Positions 8,368 to 17,532 of a stretch of 64,000 nt of DNA are shown in pieces; position 1 is the first letter of the stretch; each line of letters starts with the position of its first letter. The stretch comes from Clostridiales bacterium (GTDB taxonomy: Bacteria > Bacillota > Clostridia > Oscillospirales > Oscillospiraceae), in the NCBI GenBank assembly GCA_025757645.1, contig CP107216.1, forward strand, positions 1,363,501-1,427,500. The letters are read 5' to 3'. The notes below the pieces were generated by a model, which worked only from the letters and a program-made list of their open reading frames with translations, was not told the DNA's origin and searched no databases. The translations under genes were made by a program, and so were the position numbers.

Positions 8368-10992
8368 ATGAAAGAGCTTCCGAAGGTCTACGACCCCAAA
8401 CAGGTCGAAAGCAAGATTTATGACATGTGGATGCGCGGCGGCTATTTTGCCGGCAAAGCCGATCCGGACAAAAAGCCGTTTTCCATCGTCATGCCGCCCC
8501 CGAACGTCACCGGCCAGCTGCACATGGGCCACGCGCTCGATGCGACGCTGCAGGACATCCTCACGCGCTATAAGCGCATGCAGGGCTATGCCGCCCTGTG
8601 GGTGCCCGGCACGGATCACGCCGGCATTGCCACGCAGATCAAGGTCGAGGAGATGCTGCGCAAGGAAGAGGGCCTGACCCGCTACGATCTCGGCCGCGAG
8701 GAATTCCTCAAGCGCGTCTGGGCGTGGAAAAAGCAGTACGGCAACCGCATCGTCGAGCAGCAGAAGTCGCTCGGCGTGTCCTGCGACTGGGACCGCAGCC
8801 GCTTCACCATGGACGATGGCTGCTCAAAGGCTGTGCGCGAGACGTTCTGCGAGCTGTATGAAAAGGGCCTGATCTACAAAGGAAACCGCATCATCAACTG
8901 GTGTCCGCACTGCCGCACGGCCCTGTCCGACGCTGAGGTCGAATATAAGGATATGCCCGGCGCGTTCTGGTATATCCGCTACCCACTCAAGGACAGTGAT
9001 GATTACCTCACCATCGCCACCACCCGGCCGGAGACCATGCTTGGCGACACCGGCATCGCGGTCAACCCGGCGGACGAGCGCTACCAGCACCTCGTCGGCA
9101 AGACGGCGATCCTGCCGCTCGTGGGCCGTGAGCTGCCCATCGTGGCCGACGATTACGTCGAGCTCGATTTCGGCACCGGCTGCGTCAAGATGACGCCCTG
9201 CCACGACCCGAACGACTACGAGGTCGGCTTGCGCCATAATCTCGAGCAGATCCTCATCTTCGACGAGGACGCCCGCGTCATCAACGGCGGCAAGTACAAC
9301 GGCCTCGACCGCTACGAGGCGCGCAAGGCCATTCTGGCCGATCTCGAGGAGCAGGGCTACCTCATCAAGACCGAGCCTTATAATCATAATGTCGGCACGT
9401 GCTACCGCTGCGGCACGACGGTCGAGCCGATGACGAGCCCGCAGTGGTTCGTCAAGATGAAGCCGCTGGCCGAGCCCGCCATCGAGGCCGTGCGCGACGG
9501 GCGCATCAAGTTCGTGCCCGAGCGCTTCAGCAAGACCTATTATAACTGGATGGAGAATGTGCACGACTGGTGCATCTCCCGCCAGCTCTGGTGGGGCCAC
9601 CAGATCCCGGCGTGGTACTGCGACGACTGCGGCCATGTCACCGTCTCGCGCACCGACGCCTGCGAGTGCGAGGCCTGCCACAGCAAGAACATCCACCGCG
9701 ACCCCGACGTGCTCGATACCTGGTTCAGCTCCGCACTCTGGCCGTTTTCCACGCTCGGCTGGCCGGATAAGGATTCCGAGGATCTGAAGTTCTGGTATCC
9801 CACGAGCGTCATGGTCACGGGCTACGATATCATCTTCTTCTGGGTCGCGCGCATGATCTTCTCCGGCCTGGAGCAGATGAAGGACATCCCGTTCCCGACG
9901 GTATTCATCCACGGTCTGGTGCGCGACGATAAGGGCCGCAAGATGTCCAAGTCACTCGGCAACGGCATTGACCCGCTCGAGATGGCCGACACCTACGGCG
10001 CCGACGCGCTGCGCTTCAACCTCATCACGGGCAACAGCCCCGGCAACGACATGCGCTTCTATGTCGAGAAGTGCGGCGCCATGCGCAACTTTGCCAACAA
10101 GCTCTGGAATGCTTCCCGCTTCGTGATGATGAACCTCACCATCGACAAAAACGAGCTGCCCGAGACGCTGGAGCTCGAGGACAAGTGGGTGCTCTCAAAG
10201 CTCAACACGCTCTCGAAGGAAGTGTGCGAGAACCTCGACAAGTACGAGATCGGCATCGCCGCGGCGAAGATCTACGACTTCATCTGGGACACGTACTGCG
10301 ACTGGTATATCGAGCTCACGAAGCCCCGCCTCAACAGCGGCGACGAGGCCCGCGCCCGCAGCGCGCAGCAGGTGCTGCTGTATGTCCTGACGGACATTCT
10401 CAAGCTCCTGCACCCGTTCATGCCGTTCATCACCGAGGAGATCTGGCAGGCCCTGCCGCACGACGGCGAGGCGCTCATGATCGCCCGCTATCCGGAGTAT
10501 ACCGAGTCCCTTGCTTTCCCGGCCGAGGAGCGCGACTTTGAGATGGTCATGAACGCCATCCGCGCCGTGCGCAGCCGCCGCGCCGAGATGAACGTGCCGC
10601 CGAGCAGAAAGGCGCACCTGTTCATTACGACCGACCGGCAGGACGCTTTCCGCTCCGGTGAGATCTATATCACGAAGCTCGCCTACGCCGAGCAGATCAC
10701 CATCAGCAGCGAGCTGCCGGCTGACGCGGAGAAGATGGTCTCCGCCGTCACGGAAGAGGCCAAGCTCTTCATGCCGATGGCCGAGCTGATCGACCTCGAC
10801 AAAGAGCGCGCCCGTCTGGAAAAGGAGCTCGAAAAGGCCCGCAAGAACTACGAGGGCCAGATGCGCAAGCTCTCGAACGAGAACTTCGTCTCCCGCGCGC
10901 CGGAGGCCGTCGTGCAGACGGAGCGCGAGCGCGCCGAGAAGGCCAGGGCGCTCGTGGAAAATCTCGAGGCCAGCCTAAAAAACCTCGGCTGA
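8368..10992 (+). CDS. valS: Valyl-tRNA synthetase
   Basis: This 874-residue class Ia synthetase ligates valine to tRNA-Val and edits misactivated threonine. Motifs are PPPNVTGQLHMGHAL (HIGH), GTDHAGIATQ, the editing-domain stretch TTRPETMLGDT, and GRKMSKSLGNGIDP (KMSKS). The C-terminal 70 residues (KERARLEKELEKARKNYEGQ and on) form the coiled-coil arm typical of bacterial ValRS. A CxxC pair and a second Cys/His cluster sit in the middle, as in many clostridial ValRS. The ATG is preceded by AAAGGAGGAG. Expression is gated by the upstream T-box; a terminator follows. Confidence 0.97.
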   Translation: MKELPKVYDPKQVESKIYDMWMRGGYFAGKADPDKKPFSIVMPPPNVTGQLHMGHALDATLQDILTRYKRMQGYAALWVPGTDHAGIATQIKVEEMLRKEEGLTRYDLGREEFLKRVWAWKKQYGNRIVEQQKSLGVSCDWDRSRFTMDDGCSKAVRETFCELYEKGLIYKGNRIINWCPHCRTALSDAEVEYKDMPGAFWYIRYPLKDSDDYLTIATTRPETMLGDTGIAVNPADERYQHLVGKTAILPLVGRELPIVADDYVELDFGTGCVKMTPCHDPNDYEVGLRHNLEQILIFDEDARVINGGKYNGLDRYEARKAILADLEEQGYLIKTEPYNHNVGTCYRCGTTVEPMTSPQWFVKMKPLAEPAIEAVRDGRIKFVPERFSKTYYNWMENVHDWCISRQLWWGHQIPAWYCDDCGHVTVSRTDACECEACHSKNIHRDPDVLDTWFSSALWPFSTLGWPDKDSEDLKFWYPTSVMVTGYDIIFFWVARMIFSGLEQMKDIPFPTVFIHGLVRDDKGRKMSKSLGNGIDPLEMADTYGADALRFNLITGNSPGNDMRFYVEKCGAMRNFANKLWNASRFVMMNLTIDKNELPETLELEDKWVLSKLNTLSKEVCENLDKYEIGIAAAKIYDFIWDTYCDWYIELTKPRLNSGDEARARSAQQVLLYVLTDILKLLHPFMPFITEEIWQALPHDGEALMIARYPEYTESLAFPAEERDFEMVMNAIRAVRSRRAEMNVPPSRKAHLFITTDRQDAFRSGEIYITKLAYAEQITISSELPADAEKMVSAVTEEAKLFMPMAELIDLDKERARLEKELEKARKNYEGQMRKLSNENFVSRAPEAVVQTERERAEKARALVENLEASLKNLG

Positions 10993-11036
10993 GCGCCGCC
11001 GTCCGACAAATTCGGCCCACGTCTCTGGGCTACAAT

Positions 11037-11077
11037 AGCACCGTGTACGAAGGTTCGTACACGGTGCTTTTTCTTTT
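11037..11077 (+). terminator. Terminator after valS
   Basis: AGCACCGTGTACGA pairs perfectly with TCGTACACGGTGCT around AGGT, followed by TTTTCTTTT. It lies directly upstream of the spoIIAA ribosome-binding site. Confidence 0.9.
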
Positions 11078-11097
11078 GATTTAGGAGGTATGAGCAG

Positions 11098-11433
11098 ATG
11101 CGGATGAAAACGCATGATGACGGCCGGTGCCTGACGCTGCGCCTGCTCGGCGAGCTGGATCACGCGGCGGCGCAGGAAGTCATGCCCGGCATTGAGGACG
11201 CCGTGGAGGAGTACCTGCCGCGCCGCTGCGTGCTCGACCTGTCCGGCCTGAGCTTTATGGACAGCTCCGGGATCGCGGTCATTCTCAAGACCGACCGCCT
11301 CCTGCGGCAGACAGGGGGCGCACTGGCGCTGTGCGGCGTGCCGCGGCAGGTGCGCCGGGTGCTGGACGTGGCCGGCCTGACCAATATCGTCCCGGTGCTC
11401 GAGGACCGGGCAAAGGAGTGTGAACAGTGTTGA
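11098..11433 (+). CDS. spoIIAA: Anti-sigma F factor antagonist
   Basis: This 111-residue STAS-domain protein is the antagonist of the SpoIIAB anti-sigma factor and takes part in forespore activation of sigma F. The phosphorylatable serine lies in DLSGLSFMDSSGIAVI (about residues 49-64). The ATG at 11098 is preceded by TAGGAGGT. Its 3' end overlaps spoIIAB by 7 nt, and the order spoIIAA-spoIIAB-sigF is the canonical spoIIA operon. Expression in relatives is driven by sigma H and Spo0A; I could not find a convincing sigma H promoter in the short space after the valS terminator. Confidence 0.93.
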   Translation: MRMKTHDDGRCLTLRLLGELDHAAAQEVMPGIEDAVEEYLPRRCVLDLSGLSFMDSSGIAVILKTDRLLRQTGGALALCGVPRQVRRVLDVAGLTNIVPVLEDRAKECEQC

Positions 11434-11861
11434 CGCAGAAAAATTACATGAAGCTGGAGTTTCCGGCGCGCAGCGTGAACGAGGGCTTTGCGCGCGCGGC
11501 GGTGGCGGCCTTCGCCGCGCAGCTCGACCCGACGCTTGCCGAGATCGGGGACATCAAGACCGCCGTGTCCGAGGCCGTAACGAATGCGGTCGTGCACGCC
11601 TATCCGGACAAGCTCGGCACGGTGCAGGTGCGCGTGCGCATCCTGCCGGACGAGCGGCTGGAGATCGCCGTCAAGGATCACGGCATCGGCATCGCCGACG
11701 TGGCGCAGGCGCGCACGCCGCTGTATACCACCGGCGGGGAAGAACGCAGCGGCATGGGCTTTACGATCATGGAGAGCTTCATGGACACGCTGCGGGTCAA
11801 GTCTGTGCCCGGCCGCGGCACGACCGTGACGATGTGCCGCCGCATCCGCCGCCGCGCATGA
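11427..11861 (+). CDS. spoIIAB: Anti-sigma F factor / SpoIIAA serine kinase
   Basis: This 144-residue GHKL-family ATPase sequesters sigma F and phosphorylates SpoIIAA. The N-box is in AVSEAVTNAVVHAYPD, the G1 box in VKDHGIGIADV, and the G2 region is GEERSGMGFTIMESFMD. The GTG start at 11427 follows GGAG at 8-nt spacing and lies inside the end of spoIIAA, which indicates translational coupling. Its stop overlaps the sigF start as ATGA. Length and motif order are normal for the family. Confidence 0.94.
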   Translation: MLTQKNYMKLEFPARSVNEGFARAAVAAFAAQLDPTLAEIGDIKTAVSEAVTNAVVHAYPDKLGTVQVRVRILPDERLEIAVKDHGIGIADVAQARTPLYTTGGEERSGMGFTIMESFMDTLRVKSVPGRGTTVTMCRRIRRRA

Positions 11862-12571
11862 TCGCCGAGGAGACGCGCGACCTGCTCCGGCGCGCCCAGG
11901 CTGGGGACGCCGCAGCGGCAGAGCAGATGGTCACGGAAAACACCGGCCTGATCTGGAGCGTGGCGCGGCGGTTTTTCGGCCGCGGCGTCGAGCCGGACGA
12001 CCTGTACCAGCTCGGCTGTGTTGGCTTTCTGAAGGCCATGCAGGGCTTTGACGAGCAGTACGGCACGTGCTTTTCTACATACGCCGTCCCAAAGATCTCG
12101 GGCGAGATCCGGCGCTTTCTGCGCGATGACGGCGCGGTCAAGGTCAGCCGCAGCATCAAGGAGCGCGCGCAGGGCATCCGCACGGCGCGCACGCGCCTGG
12201 AGCAGACGCTCGGCCGCGAGCCGACGCTCTCCGAGCTCGCGGCCGAGACCGGGCTCGAGCCCGAAGAGATCGCCGCCGCCGAGACGGCCACCGGCCCTAC
12301 GGAGTCCCTGCAGAAGGAGAACGGGGAGACCGGCTTTACGCTCGAGCACACGCTTGGGGACTACGATCAGGAAGAGCGCATGGTCGAATACGCCGCCCTG
12401 CGTGAGGCGCTGTGCCAGCTCCCGGAGCGGGAGCGGCAGGTCATCGCCCTGCGGTTTTATCACGGCCTGACGCAGCAGCGCGCTGCCGGCATCCTGCATA
12501 TCTCGCAGGTGCAGGTGTCGCGCCTGGAGCGACGCGCCGTGGAGCGCCTGCGCGAGTGGCTGGCCACCTAG
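11858..12571 (+). CDS. sigF: RNA polymerase sporulation sigma factor F
   Basis: This 237-residue sigma-70 family member directs early forespore transcription. Region 2 (ENTGLIWSVARRFFGRGVEPDDLYQLG...), region 3 (REPTLSELAAETGL) and region 4 with its helix-turn-helix (LTQQRAAGILHISQVQVSRLERRA) are all present. It starts at the ATGA overlap with spoIIAB. Operon position is what assigns it to sigma F rather than the close paralogue sigma G. A strong terminator follows immediately. Confidence 0.95.
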   Translation: MIAEETRDLLRRAQAGDAAAAEQMVTENTGLIWSVARRFFGRGVEPDDLYQLGCVGFLKAMQGFDEQYGTCFSTYAVPKISGEIRRFLRDDGAVKVSRSIKERAQGIRTARTRLEQTLGREPTLSELAAETGLEPEEIAAAETATGPTESLQKENGETGFTLEHTLGDYDQEERMVEYAALREALCQLPERERQVIALRFYHGLTQQRAAGILHISQVQVSRLERRAVERLREWLAT

Positions 12572-12604
12572 GCAGCCGGAGATCTGTTCTCCGGCTGCTT
12601 TTTC
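12572..12604 (+). terminator. Terminator of the spoIIA operon
   Basis: GCAGCCGGAGA pairs with TCTCCGGCTGC, followed by TTTTTC, beginning at the base after the sigF stop. Confidence 0.9.
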
Positions 12605-12615
12605 ATGTCCCGGGC

Positions 12616-12645
12616 TTGACGACACAAGATATATGATGTTATGAT
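12616..12645 (+). promoter_or_regulatory. Promoter of the FNT transporter gene
   Basis: TTGACG, 18-nt spacer, TATGAT. The chosen GTG start is 43 nt downstream. Confidence 0.6.
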
Positions 12646-12687
12646 GATTCTAACCGAATATCTTGCGCCGATTTGGAGGGACTGCCT

Positions 12688-13491
12688 GTGTACACGCCAA
12701 AAGAAGTTGCGGAGAATTATCTTTCTACCTGCCGGGCCAAGACGGCGCTGCCGCTGGGGCGGATGTTTCTGCTCGCCTGTCTGGCGGGGGCGTTCGTCGC
12801 GCTGGCAGGCGTCGCGTCCACGGCGGCCGCGGCCACGGTGGGCGATCCGTCGCTGGCGAAGCTCATCTCCGGCTGTGTCTTTCCGGCCGGCCTCGCCATG
12901 GTCATCGTGGCCGGCAGCGAGCTGTTCACCGGCAACAATCTCATGATCATGGGCGTTTTGTCGCGCGTGATCTCTGCACGGCGGATGCTGCGCAACTGGG
13001 GCGTTGTCTATCTGGGCAATTTCGTGGGTGCGGCGCTCGTCGCGGCGCTCTGCGTGCTGGGGCATGTGTTCGCCGCGTTTGACGGCCGGCTGGCGGCGTC
13101 TGTGATCTCCATCGCGCAGGCGAAGGCGTTCCTGTCGTTCGGCGATGCGTTTGTGCGCGGGATCCTGTGCAATTTCCTTGTCTGCATCGCCGTCTGGATG
13201 GCCAGCGCGGCCAAGTCCGTCCCTGGCAAGATCCTGGCCGTGTTTTTCCCGATCATGACGTTCGTCGTCGCGGGCTTTGAGCACAGCGTGGCCGATATGT
13301 ATTATCTCACTGCTGGGCTGCTGACCGCGGCGCAGACCAGCGCGGCGGCCGCGGGCCTGACGTGGGGCAGGGCGCTGCTGGGCAATCTCCTGCCGGTCAC
13401 GCTCGGCAACCTTGTCGGCGGCGTGTTTCTGGTGGGCGTGAGCGGGTGGTATCTCTACCTGAAGCAGGGAAAAACCACAGTTATTTCTTAG
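12688..13491 (+). CDS. Formate/nitrite transporter family (FNT) channel
   Basis: This 267-residue membrane protein has six predicted helices and the FNT signatures AGSELFTGNNLMI, WGVVYLGNFVGA and AGFEHSVADMYYL. FNT proteins are pentameric channels for formate, nitrite, hydrosulfide or short monocarboxylates. The GTG at 12688 (VYTPKEVAENY) is preferred over TTG at 12673 because GGAGGG lies 7 nt before it. It is monocistronic with its own promoter. In a fermentative anaerobe formate or acetate/lactate passage is likely, but the sequence alone does not fix the substrate. Confidence 0.88.
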   Translation: MYTPKEVAENYLSTCRAKTALPLGRMFLLACLAGAFVALAGVASTAAAATVGDPSLAKLISGCVFPAGLAMVIVAGSELFTGNNLMIMGVLSRVISARRMLRNWGVVYLGNFVGAALVAALCVLGHVFAAFDGRLAASVISIAQAKAFLSFGDAFVRGILCNFLVCIAVWMASAAKSVPGKILAVFFPIMTFVVAGFEHSVADMYYLTAGLLTAAQTSAAAAGLTWGRALLGNLLPVTLGNLVGGVFLVGVSGWYLYLKQGKTTVIS

Positions 13492-13579
13492 ACGGCATTG
13501 TTAATTTGTAGATAACTGGCATCTTGTCCAGAAACGGCGAGCAAAATTGTGTACGTTCCACAAAACAGAACAACATTTG

Positions 13580-13608
13580 TTGACGAATTCACCCGATTGT
13601 GCTACTAT
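13580..13608 (+). promoter_or_regulatory. Promoter of the 2-oxoacid oxidoreductase operon
   Basis: TTGACG, 17 nt, TACTAT, about 97 nt upstream of the first TTG start. The leader carries two direct copies of TTTTTAATACCC (13651-13662 and 13672-13683), 21 nt apart. Confidence 0.6.
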
Positions 13609-13704
13609 GATAACCGTTGAGATTTGGATATTTGAATAGATGCATTTCATTTTTTAATACCCATTTGCACATTTTTAATACCCCTCGAGGGGAGGAGCAT
13701 CGTT

Positions 13705-14433
13705 TTGAAAAAAATATATGTCATGATCGGCAACTACGGCAGCGGCAAGAGTGAGCTTGCGCTGAATTTTGCTTTTAAAGCGGCTGAAACCGGAAAGACA
13801 GAACTCATTGACCTGGACCTGGTCAATACCTACTTCCGCCTGACGGAGCGCGGCAAGCTCGTGGAGCAGAAAGAGATTCGTCTCATCTCTCCGAACTATG
13901 CCTGCTCCGGCGTGGAGACGCTGTCCCTGCCGGCAGAGGTCGCTTCTGCATTTGCCATGAACTGGGACACCGTCGTGTTCGACGTCGGCGGTGACGCCGT
14001 CGGTTCCACGGCCCTCGGCCGCTATTATGAGGACTTTCAGGACTTCATGGCCATGGGCCCGGAGCAGCTGGAGGTCCTGAACGTGGTCAATATCCGCCGC
14101 CCGCTCGCCGGCACGGTGGAGAAGATCATCGACCTGCAGCAGCAGATGGAGATCCATTCCCACCTGAAGATCACGGGTATGATCAACAACACCAACCTTG
14201 CCACCATGACCACGCCGGCGGAGCTGCGCGACGGTTATGAGATGCTGCGCGAGGTCAGCGACCGGACAGGCGTCCCGGTCATGTACACGACCGGCAAGAA
14301 GGAGATGCTCGACATTTTCCTTGCCGAGGGTCACGACCCGAAGTATATCGGCAAACCCGTCGCCATAGACATCATCATGAAGCGCGACTGGGAGAGCTAT
14401 ATCCACAGTCTGTCGGAGAAGAAACAGGCGTAA
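13705..14433 (+). CDS. P-loop ATP-binding protein of the 2-oxoacid:ferredoxin oxidoreductase operon
   Basis: The 242-residue protein begins with a Walker A loop (MIGNYGSGKSELALNFA) and has a Walker B-like segment VVFDVGGDAVG around residue 95, suggesting a SIMIBI/ParA-like ATPase. No membrane segment or metal site is seen. The TTG start is preceded by GGGGAGGAG. It is the first gene of the unit with ferredoxin and three oxidoreductase subunits, 60 nt upstream of the ferredoxin. I infer a role in assembly or regulation of the complex; no specific function is known to me. An enzymatic kinase role cannot be excluded. Confidence 0.75.
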   Translation: MKKIYVMIGNYGSGKSELALNFAFKAAETGKTELIDLDLVNTYFRLTERGKLVEQKEIRLISPNYACSGVETLSLPAEVASAFAMNWDTVVFDVGGDAVGSTALGRYYEDFQDFMAMGPEQLEVLNVVNIRRPLAGTVEKIIDLQQQMEIHSHLKITGMINNTNLATMTTPAELRDGYEMLREVSDRTGVPVMYTTGKKEMLDIFLAEGHDPKYIGKPVAIDIIMKRDWESYIHSLSEKKQA

Positions 14434-14493
14434 CCCGCTCTTGCGGTTTACATAGGCAATTTCGCAAAACAGAACAGAAAAGAGGTAGCAAAA

Positions 14494-14703
14494 ATGGTAA
14501 AGGTGACCATCAACGAGAATCTTTGCAAGGGTTGCGGTCTCTGTGTCAGAGCTTGCCCGAAGGGCGTTCTGGCGCTGGCGAAAGACAAACTCAACGCAAA
14601 GGGTTATCATCCGTCCGTCGTCGCGAATCCGGAGGCCTGCATCGGCTGCGCTTCCTGCGCGCGTACTTGCCCGGACGTGGTAATCAGCATTGTGAGAGAT
14701 TAA
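14494..14703 (+). CDS. korD: 2-oxoacid:ferredoxin oxidoreductase delta subunit (2[4Fe-4S] ferredoxin)
   Basis: The 69-residue protein carries two CxxCxxCxxxC(P) cluster motifs, CKGCGLCVRACP and CIGCASCARTCP, binding two [4Fe-4S] clusters. It is the electron-transfer subunit of a four-subunit KOR/VOR enzyme, accepting electrons from the TPP subunit and passing them to free ferredoxin. GAGGTAGC precedes the ATG, and the alpha-subunit gene begins 16 nt after its stop. The small size and position before the alpha subunit match the vorD/korD arrangement. Confidence 0.9.
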   Translation: MVKVTINENLCKGCGLCVRACPKGVLALAKDKLNAKGYHPSVVANPEACIGCASCARTCPDVVISIVRD

Positions 14704-14718
14704 GGAGGTACATCGAAA

Positions 14719-15798
14719 ATGGCATTGACGCTTATGAAGGGTAGCGAAGCTATCGCTGAGGCTGCGATCCGTGCAGGCGCGCGTTACTTCTTCGGCTATC
14801 CGATCACTCCGCAGACGGAGATTCCTGAATACATGTCCGCACGTATGCCCGAAGTCGGCGGCTGCTTCCTGCAGGCCGAGAGCGAAGTTGCGGCTATCAA
14901 CATGATTTACGGCGCAGCCGGTGCTGGTGCACGTGCGCTGACCTCTTCCTCCAGCCCCGGTGTCAGCCTGAAGCAGGAAGGCATTTCCTACTGCGCAGGC
15001 GCGCAGCTGCCGGCTGTCATCCTGAACGTCATGCGCGGCGGCCCCGGCCTCGGCAACATTCAGGCTTCCCAGGGCGACTACTTCCAGGCTGTCAAGGGCG
15101 GCGGCAACGGTGACTATCACCTGCTGACCTATGCTCCGGCATCCGTGCAGGAAGCGATCGACATCATGATGTACGCCTTCGACAAGGCTGAGAAGTACCG
15201 CATACCGGTCCTCTTCCTGGCTGACGGCATCATCGCTCAGATGATGGAGCCCGTGGAGATGCCCGAGATGGTCGACTACAAGATCGATCCCGAGAAGAAG
15301 CCCTGGGCCTGCACCGGCTGGAAACCGGGCGACGATCCGGCAAAGCGCGGCGTCATCAACTCCATCTACATCGATACCGAGACCCTGTCCGTCCACAACG
15401 ACGAGCTGCAGGCCTGCTATCGTGAGATCACTGCCAACGAGCAGCAGTGGGAAGAGTACAACCTCGAGGGTGCTGAGTATGTCATCACCGCTTTCGGCAC
15501 GGTTGCGCGTATTGCCAAGTCTGCGATCGTTGAGCTCAAGGAGCAGGGCATCAACGTTGGTCTGGTCCGCCCGATCACCGTTTGGCCGTTCCCGTACGAC
15601 GCCGTCAAGAAGGCTGCGGAGCAGCCGGGCGTGAAGGCTGTGCTCGATGTCGAGCTGAACGAAGGCCAGATGCTCGAGGACGTCAAGCTCGCCATCAACG
15701 GCGCAAAGCCGGTCGACTTCTTTGGCCACCTCGGCAGCCAGATGCCGACCACCGAAGAGATCAAGGCGAAGATTATCAGCATGAAGGAGGGCAAGTAA
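14719..15798 (+). CDS. korA: 2-oxoacid:ferredoxin oxidoreductase alpha subunit
   Basis: This 359-residue subunit contains the PP-type TPP-binding partner domain and transketolase C-like domain of oxoacid:ferredoxin oxidoreductases (KGSEAIAEAAIRAGARYFFGYPITPQTE at the N-terminus, quoted in part; FLQAESEVAAINM; GLVRPITVWPFP near the C-terminus). With the beta, gamma and delta subunits it oxidatively decarboxylates a 2-oxoacid to acyl-CoA and reduces ferredoxin. 2-Oxoglutarate (Kor) and branched-chain 2-oxoacids (Vor) are both possible; the gene symbol is provisional. Its ATG follows AAGGAGG, and the beta gene starts immediately after its stop. Confidence 0.9.
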   Translation: MALTLMKGSEAIAEAAIRAGARYFFGYPITPQTEIPEYMSARMPEVGGCFLQAESEVAAINMIYGAAGAGARALTSSSSPGVSLKQEGISYCAGAQLPAVILNVMRGGPGLGNIQASQGDYFQAVKGGGNGDYHLLTYAPASVQEAIDIMMYAFDKAEKYRIPVLFLADGIIAQMMEPVEMPEMVDYKIDPEKKPWACTGWKPGDDPAKRGVINSIYIDTETLSVHNDELQACYREITANEQQWEEYNLEGAEYVITAFGTVARIAKSAIVELKEQGINVGLVRPITVWPFPYDAVKKAAEQPGVKAVLDVELNEGQMLEDVKLAINGAKPVDFFGHLGSQMPTTEEIKAKIISMKEGK

Positions 15799-16545
<747 letters not shown>

Positions 16546-16546
16546 T

Positions 16547-17086
16547 ATGAAGAAAGAATATATTTTTGCTGGCTTTGGCGGTCAGGGCATGCTCCTGATC
16601 GGTAAGTTCCTGGCTATGGCCTGCATGCTCGACGGCAAGCACGTCTCCTGGCTGCCCTCTTACGGCCCTGAGATGCGCGGCGGCACGGCGAACTGCTCCG
16701 TCATCGTCTCCGACGATCCGGTCGCATCCCCGCTGGTCGACATGGCTGACTGTGTTGTGGCGATGAACCGTCCGTCTCTGGACAAGTTCGAGAGCCACGT
16801 CAAGCCGGGCGGCGTCCTCGTCATCAACAGCTCCATCATCGACCGCAAGGCCGAGCGTGATGACATCCAGGTCGTCTACTGCGACGCCAACGGCATTGCC
16901 GAGTCCGTCGGCAACCCGAAGGGCGCAAACGTTGCGATCCTCGGCGCTCTGATGGAGAAGGCTCCGGTCGTCTCCAACGAGATCCTTGGCGAAGCGATCC
17001 GCATCGAGCTTGGCGAGAAGAAGGCCAAGTTCCTCGAGGGCAACATGAAGGCGCTCGAGGCCGGCGAAGCCGCTGCGAGAGGCTAA
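16547..17086 (+). CDS. korC: 2-oxoacid:ferredoxin oxidoreductase gamma subunit
   Basis: This 179-residue subunit has the family N-terminus FAGFGGQGMLLIGKFLAMA, the LPSYGPEMRGGTANCSVIVSD block and the acidic C-terminal helix seen in POR/KOR gamma subunits. It completes the alpha-beta-gamma-delta enzyme. The ATG lies 1 nt after the korB stop. A bidirectional terminator follows 20 nt after the gene, ending the five-gene operon. Confidence 0.92.
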   Translation: MKKEYIFAGFGGQGMLLIGKFLAMACMLDGKHVSWLPSYGPEMRGGTANCSVIVSDDPVASPLVDMADCVVAMNRPSLDKFESHVKPGGVLVINSSIIDRKAERDDIQVVYCDANGIAESVGNPKGANVAILGALMEKAPVVSNEILGEAIRIELGEKKAKFLEGNMKALEAGEAAARG

Positions 17087-17100
17087 ACCGTACTGAACAT

Positions 17101-17137
17101 AAAAAAGAACCGATTCATCCGAATCGGTTCTTTTTTT
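17101..17137. terminator. Bidirectional terminator between kor operon and spoVAE
   Basis: GAACCGATTC, loop ATCC, GAATCGGTTC is flanked by six As on the left and eight Ts on the right. It can therefore end both the plus-strand kor operon and the minus-strand spoVA transcript. Confidence 0.92.
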
Positions 17138-17169
17138 GCGCGTGTGCGCGCGAGATGCGCCTGCCTGTA

Positions 17170-17532
17170 TTATTGCTTGTCTTTGGATTTGAAGCACATG
17201 GCCACGAGCAGACCGAAGAAAATGGCTGCGCAGATCCCGGCCGCACCGGCCTCAAAGCCGCCGGTGAACGCACCGAGCACGCCCTTTTCGGCCACGGCAT
17301 CGCGCACGCCTTTTGCCAGCAGGTTGCCGAACCCGGTCAGCGGTACGGTCGCCCCCGCGCCGGCCCATTTGGCGAACGGCCCATAGACGCCGACCGCGCC
17401 GAGCACCACGCCTGCCACAACATACAGCGTCAGGATACGTGCCGGGGTCAGCTTCGTCTTGTCGATCAGGATCTGACCGATCATGCATAGGACGGCGCCG
17501 ACCAGAAATGCTTTTACATAGCCAAGGATCAT
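17170..17532 (-). CDS. spoVAE: Stage V sporulation protein AE
   Basis: This 120-residue membrane protein has three to four hydrophobic helices (LGYVKAFLVGAVLCMIGQIL at the N-terminus). It belongs to the SpoVA channel that moves dipicolinic acid-calcium into the forespore and out on germination. The ATG at 17532 overlaps the spoVAD stop (ATGA) and has AGGTGAAC upstream. Length and motif TGFGNLLAKGV match SpoVAE. No spoVAC accompanies it here. Confidence 0.92.
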   Translation of the reverse strand: MILGYVKAFLVGAVLCMIGQILIDKTKLTPARILTLYVVAGVVLGAVGVYGPFAKWAGAGATVPLTGFGNLLAKGVRDAVAEKGVLGAFTGGFEAGAAGICAAIFFGLLVAMCFKSKDKQ

